Origin: Metallyticus violacea
Taxonomy: Eukaryota; Arthropoda; Insecta; Mantodea; Metallyticidae
Direction of reading: 5' to 3'
DNA length: 64,000 bases
Assembly (NCBI GenBank): GCA_030762175.1
Contig: CM060843.1
Coordinates: forward strand, 115,163,369-115,227,368
The notes below the pieces were generated by a model. That model saw only the letters and a list, made by a program, of their open reading frames with translations, did not search any database and was not told where the DNA came from. Each line of letters begins with the position of its first letter. The first letter of the stretch is position 1. Shown here one piece after another: positions 58,112-64,000 of this stretch. Position numbers and translations under genes: made by a program.

Positions 58112-58183
58112 TTGCAGCGCTTGCCGTTTCAATTTCTTCCCAAATTGCTGCCAGTGTAGCTGGTTTCTATGGTATACAACATC
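58112..58183 (-). mobile_element. M1 mariner-like fragment, about 72 bp
   Basis: The stretch GCGCTTGCCGTTTCAATTTC through TGGTATACAACAT matches 56286-56352 of the complete M1 copy nearly base for base. Nothing of M1 lies on either side. It codes for part of the C-terminal domain only. Confidence 0.85.
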
Positions 58184-58184
58184 C

Positions 58185-59305
58185 TATAAACCTATTCCAA
58201 ACACCAAAGATTGTAAGAAATAAAAACTAAAGATATGCTTGAAAATATCTATTAATATTAACATAGATCAACTGCCAAATTACCTATATTATTTTATACT
58301 AACATATGAGGTTCGTTAAAAAGTTGTGAAGTACATGTAAAAACAGAAATAACGAAAATAGGCTCACAATTCATATGCTATTTCGGAAAGCTAAGTACAG
58401 TTTTTCACAGTGGGTAGTGATAGATCAGGTGTTGAATACCAGACCAAGTCTAATTTGTAATCTGTACACTGTGAAGAAGGATATCTAACTATCCGAAATA
58501 TCATGTATTATATGCCTATTTTCGTTGTCATTGATTTTAGGCTTAATTTACAACCTTTTAGGAACCTTGTGTATACTAGATACACTTTGCTTTCTATATT
58601 TATTTATTTACTATATATTACAGAAATAAATGTAGCATATTGAACAAAAGCAGGGGCATAGATGTCGTTTATAACTATTTCTTTTGGTTTTTCATCAGGG
58701 AGTGACTTCTTTAAACCAAGACTTATTCTTGAATCGTTGTGGAATCCAGTATCCTATTACCAATTTTTGAATCACAGTTGTACAGTTAGCTGCGATAAAA
58801 GAAAATGTTGGTACTCAAAATATATGACGTTTCTGTTTAAAGAGAAAACAAAACGGGTAGTATGACATACTTTGCCAGTCGCCACGACACTAGAGTAACT
58901 GTCTAATAAAATTACATTTATATGCACTTACTTAAGTACTTACCCATGTCACGCTATAAATGCCGGAACATCCGACTTCACCTTCCATACATTTATGACA
59001 TTTGCTTAGGAAGTAATTGTTCTTAGATATCTTTGAGGAACTCTTCTTGATGGATACAATTATTCAGGTCGTCTAATGTGTACTGCGCACTTTATGTTTT
59101 AATTTTCCCCAAAGACAATAATCACAACGGTATAGATAAAGTTATCAAAATATGCTTTTATTGTTTTTACTCTCTCTCTCTCTCAAGTATGACCTACGTG
59201 CATAGAAATGCTGGATCTTTGTGCCTTTACAGAGTCCTACTGTAAAAATACAAACTTACGTTCCCTCACACTCAATTTAGGAAAAAATATTTGCAAAATG
59301 AATTG
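58185..59305. other. unassigned AT-rich sequence
   Basis: No gene was recognised. A short (TC)n tract lies at 59170-59185. Confidence 0.3.
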
Positions 59306-59310
59306 AATAT

Positions 59311-59343
59311 ACGACGGTCAATCAGAAAGTAATCCTCCTAATT

Positions 59344-59401
<58 letters not shown>

Positions 59402-59975
59402 GTTAACAAAAAAAAAAGTGAAATGTATGAAGAATCTACTTTCATGATTAAGTTCTCACTTTTCAATATTTCTGTTCTTGTCCTCCTTTTAATAAGGGCA
59501 TGTGTTCCATGCAGTAAAGAAAGCATGAGATGCATAGGTTCATCTATTGTCAACCGGCGGTCAGCCGAATGATCTTATCAACTCACTGCATATTGCGTGG
59601 ATTCACTGCAGTGGCCGGGTGGGTTTTCTGCCTTTTATAAGCCAATGGTGTTTGCCTTTCAGCTTCTGTAAAACAACGAATCCAGTTTCGAACAGTGCTG
59701 CATTCCCATAAACATTTTCCAGCCTTTCATAAATGCGAATTGGTGATTAACTTTCCGCATTCAGGATTTTACCACAGCTTGCTTTTTTATACGTACGTCA
59801 ATATATAAAATGGTGCAGTGCTGCTACCTGCTGACTTGAGTTATTGCCAAAAACTGTTAAAAAAAAAAAAAAAAAAAATTACTTGGGAAACCGTGCCAAA
59901 TTCTAAATTTTCGCACTACCAATTTATTCAAACGAAAAAATAATAGGAGACATTACTTCCTGACTGACATTCGTG
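59311..59975 (-). mobile_element. M3 mariner element, internally deleted, with TIRs
   Basis: The ends match as inverted repeats: GTCAATCAGAAAGTAATCC (59318-59336) against the complement of GGAGACATTACTTCCTGACTGAC (59946-59968). On the minus strand, STVRNWIRCFTEAERQTPLA and AVNPRNMQ are followed, after frame damage, by the RRLTIDE-type motif (seen as TIDEPMHL at 59530-59553). These form the paired helix-turn-helix DNA-binding domain of mariner transposases. The catalytic domain is gone. In its place a (TC)n tract of about 55 bases (59346-59400) sits just inside the left terminal repeat. A poly(A) run is at 59859-59878. Confidence 0.8.
59346..59400. repeat. (TC)n microsatellite inside M3
   Basis: About 27 TC units within the M3 element. 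The Arg/Glu repeat read on the minus strand is a product of the tract. Confidence 0.95.
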
Positions 59976-59979
59976 CTTA

Positions 59980-61420
59980 TGGTTATTAATAACTGTCCCC
60001 TAAAATGAATATAGTATTCTCTCACTGCTAATTGGGCATCATATACCTAATTTTTTACCACGAAAAGATTTATCGTGTAGCATAACGTGTTTTGTAGAAC
60101 TGCATGCCAAATGTAAAGCTTAAGTAATTTTTTAAAGACTAAATGTCATGCTCAAACTCAGAACTCCATTATTCATAAACAATTTGAGAATATCTCGACG
60201 TCTTCTACTTACGATCTAACAAGAAACCTAAAATGGATCCAACTTCTGTGCAGTGAACTTCTGTACTTAGGCTGTAGGCATAAAAATAATCTACTTCATC
60301 TACTAGCATCATAATACTAGTATATATTTAACACTACTTGTACAGTAGTTTTTAATTTTTGAAATGCATGTTAGCGAAACATGATCTTGTTTAATTTATA
60401 TTTACTTTTTATAATACTTTAAAAATAATGAAGAAGCTAAGTTCAGATACTGGGGAGACCATTATGGAATGTCGGCGTACAGGTTAGCATTTAGAAATAT
60501 ATATTCTATACGCACACAATTGTCTTTATTATACACTATGTAGGTGCATCACAAGAAAAAAAAATCAGAGTCTTACATGAAATAATGTAGATCGAAAGCT
60601 TCTTTTAAAAATACAGCCTCTCAAAAAGACTTTAGCTGACTATATAGTGTTGCCATTGATGGGTAAGGTATCATTAATAGAAAAACTTCCCTGCTTCTAT
60701 AAGATATTCCTGGTGTAGGTATAATTTTGCTGGTTTACATCTGTACTGCTACCAAGATAAATTTAATTATGGATATTTTTTATTTTATATTCCATTTGCT
60801 CACATAGGATAATTCTCTTTTTATTATAACTAACTGTTTATTTAGTATAATAATTTTAACTTAAATTAAATTACTTCTTGTTTGTAAAGGCTCTCATAGA
60901 AAGAAAATGCCATGCTCTCTTAAATATTTTCAGCACCCCTATGTTTTTGTTGTAGATCATACAGCACTAATAAGTAAAGGCTACGCTAAATTAAATATTT
61001 GTTTCGTTTTCATAAAGCATAAAATGATAGTAATATTTGTGAAACAATTATATGATACAAAATTGATTAAAGCTATGAAGAGGAGTTAAATACCCTGGCA
61101 TCCATTCTCCAAATACTTTGCTCAGTGTGATTTTAGTGGAACATATTAAAAGTTTTTAACAAATAAATGTATTCGTGTATTCAGGCAAAAGTTCCATTGT
61201 CCTGAAAACTTTCAACTCAATTTGGTTTTAAAATTGTAATTTTTGTGTAACTTAAGAGATTCAGAAATGCTCTGTTACTATAAATTGGAACTTGTCTACA
61301 ATCACACTTTTAGGTAGAAAACATGTCCGCTTAACGGCATTTTGAGTCTCGGCTACTGAAAGTATTCCAACCGGTGTTGTATATTCTTTAACTCCGTTTG
61401 CCCCTTGTCATTCCCTTTTT
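59980..61420. other. unassigned AT-rich sequence
   Basis: No gene or repeat was recognised. Confidence 0.3.
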
Positions 61421-61423
61421 CTT

Positions 61424-61690
61424 TTAATATTGTTTGACGCCCGTATTCAATACTAAAACATCATGTGTGATAGATTTGCTGATAATCTTATATGAAATGA
61501 GCTAGGATAAAACGTTTTCGTATATATTTTTATGCAAAGAGACATTCCAGGCAAATTTTAGATACTCCAAAACATTATGACTGAAGCAAAATTAGGGGAA
61601 AAAACTCAGTCAGAAATGACAGCTCTGGAGGGAATCGAATCTGCCGTTCACTCAATGCCTTGACGACTTCATTCTGTCATGTCAGGGTCA
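61424..61690 (-). mobile_element. SINE-B copy, strongly diverged
   Basis: In reverse orientation, GTTTGACGCCCGTATTCAAT (3' end), a CATTCCAGGC segment, CTCAGTCAGAAATGACAG and a B-box-like GGGAATCGAATCTGCC (61630-61645) keep the SINE-B order. The A box near 61665 is barely recognisable. This is the oldest-looking SINE-B here. Confidence 0.65.
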
Positions 61691-61694
61691 TGTT

Positions 61695-64000
61695 GACTCT
61701 AGAGCAACGTTTTTTGTAAATAAAAATCAGCTCATGTACATGATCAGCCTATTTACAACTTAACTGATCATTTACTCCCTTCCAGAATTCACAACCTTTT
61801 GCTGGATCTATTGATTGAATGGGAGAATAAGACCAAAAGACATAATTTTAAGTGCACTATAGCCGCAAATAATGAAGGTTCGCTAACAAAAACACTCTTG
61901 AAATCAGCAAAAGTGCGGATAACTGTAAAGGAAAACATTAGCTGTAAAATCAGATAAAAACAGTGCCCATGGTTCGCAATATTAATCAAAATTTGCATGT
62001 CATATACAGTTCTGTATAGACGAGGGAGTTCCGTATCTTATATCCGAGATGTACATCCCCTAGTAATCGGATAAGGCTTATAAACAAAGCATGTATAATT
62101 ATTCACTTGTACATTCTACACCTTCTAGCTGTGAGAATATTATTTGTTATGCTTTTTAACTGACTGGATTATCAACTACATTATACAAATATTTATTGGA
62201 TATTTAAGAAAATATTTTCATATAAAACCAATTCATTCATGAAATTAGGGATACATTTTAAACATTACTTCAATCCGTAAACGGATGTAATAACAATAGA
62301 TATCTATGGGAAGATATTAACAATAAATAACTAGCCCAATGACATAAATGAAAAATCTAAAATGAAGAACTGGTTCTATAAAAGATGGCCGCTCTCATAA
62401 AATTATATTTATATTAAATATATAAATTTATTGGGGACATAAATATTCATTTCATATTATTTAAAAATAATCAAACTAGCGTTCCTACATTTAAAGGAAA
62501 TAATATGAAGGACGATTTTTTGGCAAAACTTGGATTTGGAGAAAGCCAGAAACACAGGTCATTTTAACACAGGTTTTATGTTATGAATATATACAGAAAT
62601 TGACACTACGTGTACAACTTGTGATGTATATCAATAACCTTAACTTGCTCACTTTTAGCTCACTTCCTTCATGGCGTCTGCAAACCTGTTTTATAGAGTA
62701 TTTACCCTGTTTGGTTCATGATCGATAATGTGCTAGTTTTTCCTGCTCTTGACTGAGACTCGAGCAATATACTCATGGTTTAATTTCAGAAATGAATAGA
62801 CACTTAGCCCGAGTGATTAACCTGTACAAAATGTAACAACGAAATTACAAATATTCATAGAATTGTCCGAAATTATTTCAAGTGACACCGATATATTAGC
62901 ACAACAGGCTTCACCCATTAATTTTTAAAACATGTTCACCATAAATACATCACTGAGTGTCGGCCAAGTGAGCACAAAGTTTTCACTGGCTCATTCGTAG
63001 TAGTCTGTGAAATAAATTCCCAGCACTGCTTCAACTTGTACGAGTTCAACCATCTTTCTCCGTTGCACTACGGAATATTTATTGTGCAAACGAGCCAATG
63101 CTATTACAGTGTCCTTCACATGCATACCAGTTCGACTATAAAACAAACATTTAAAAGTGTTGTTCCTTTCCATCCTTTGCTACAAGAGCAAACGATTCCT
63201 TGTTTCAAGTATCGCTGTAAAATTATAGTATGGAAAGTATAATTATATACACAAACTATCAAAACTGCACTTTTCTAATAGTAAATAGTTCCTTTTCAAT
63301 AATATTACAGGGATTTTGAGCTCTTATATCCTTTTACAGCATTCTAGTCCATGCTAAGCTGTTGTTTGTAATCAAAACATGTTTTATTTATAAAAATGAA
63401 GTATTTGTAGCGTTATAAAGACCCGCTGAATGCTTGGCACTCTAACCAGAATACAAAACATGATAGTAAGTTTTGTTATAAAATTAATTCAAGTTCCTTG
63501 TTTATATTTTGTTCATTCTTGCTTTAAGTCATTAATTTACAAATATTCGAGTATTTTAAAGAGAATGCCGCAAAACGGTATAAATACAAATAATTTATAC
63601 TTTTAACAGGGCAATGTGCAATACTGCATATCCGCCAGATATTTTGCATATGATGTTTTTTTTAATAAATGGATGTTATAATATTATCGTCTCATTTAAA
63701 CAGTTATCTTTTCACCAATTACTGTTAGGGAAGAGCGGAAAGTTGTTAGCGTATCACCTTTCCTCCCGCTTTTGTTGGATACATTTCATTAGACAAGTTT
63801 TATTACAGCTTTGGAAATAAACTTCATAACATATCAGAGAGATGAATGGGACCGAACCAACTCTATTGCATGCTGGCATGTACAGTAATACGAGTTATAG
63901 AACTAATTTCCGTTGAAAATTTTTCACCGTTACACTGAATAAAATTTTGTTGAAAATTGTATACATTAATAAACTAAACGTTCTAATAGTTTTCTCTTTA
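61695..64000. other. unassigned AT-rich sequence
   Basis: No gene or repeat was recognised. Open frames near 63000-63240 on both strands are short and match nothing known. Confidence 0.3.

Noticed and set aside
59338..59553. 71-codon frame with an Arg/Glu repeat
   Set aside because: The repeat is the (TC)n tract; only its first residues (TIDEPMHL) are real transposase remnant, recorded under M3.
1..64000. CRISPR arrays, rRNA, bacterial-type operons or mitochondrial insertions
   Set aside because: None was seen: no spaced direct repeats, no rRNA-like blocks, and no run of adjacent frames with ribosome binding sites.

Overview
The window is AT-rich eukaryotic nuclear DNA with no long open reading frame, no operon structure, many microsatellites and many decayed transposable elements. 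A (TTAGG)n tract at 39730-39773 uses the insect telomere unit. The mobile elements (mariner/Tc1 relics, a piggyBac relic, a LINE tail, tRNA-headed SINEs) also fit a repeat-rich insect genome. A cockroach or termite is my guess, from general familiarity with such repeats; nothing in the window proves it. I see no complete protein-coding gene, rRNA gene, true tRNA gene or CRISPR array.

Layout. 1-5,390: a CpG-rich promoter-like patch with a possible first exon (370-619), a mariner transposase relic (1195-1654) and unclassified sequence. 5,390-14,900: an internally deleted mariner-like element (M1 family, 5396-6268), a 5' fragment of the same family (12302-12590), a piggyBac-like pseudogene (12800-13960, minus) and the 3' end of a LINE (14460-14850, minus). 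18,091-18,478: a possible solo LTR carrying a heat-shock-type motif, TATA box and splice donor. 19,900-20,270: a long GTA/GTG repeat. 21,500-33,000: seven full-length or near full-length SINEs of two tRNA-headed families (called SINE-A and SINE-B here). One SINE-A sits inside a mariner-like transposase pseudogene (31859-32826) with a 12-bp target duplication. 33,745-34,215: an unclassified GC-rich repeat. 44,950-48,200: a second deleted mariner family (M2), GC-rich hairpins, a Tc1-like relic (46740-47400) and a heat-shock/CRE motif pair. 48,683-48,996: a 2-copy tandem duplication. 51,369-52,390: a fold-back repeat, a tetranucleotide satellite and another M1 element. 52,489-53,455: the best host-exon candidate (plus strand), a SINE-B, and a coding-like stretch on the minus strand. 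54,000-64,000: another transposase fragment, M1 elements, a third mariner family (M3, 59311-59975) and mostly featureless AT-rich DNA.

The elements share no common function. The history that can be read is layered invasion: DNA transposons entered and lost their catalytic cores, then tRNA-derived SINEs were inserted among them and, in one case, into them. Possible host coding sequence is limited to short exon candidates, so the window is most simply read as intronic or intergenic DNA. Family names rest on motifs read by eye; no database search was run.
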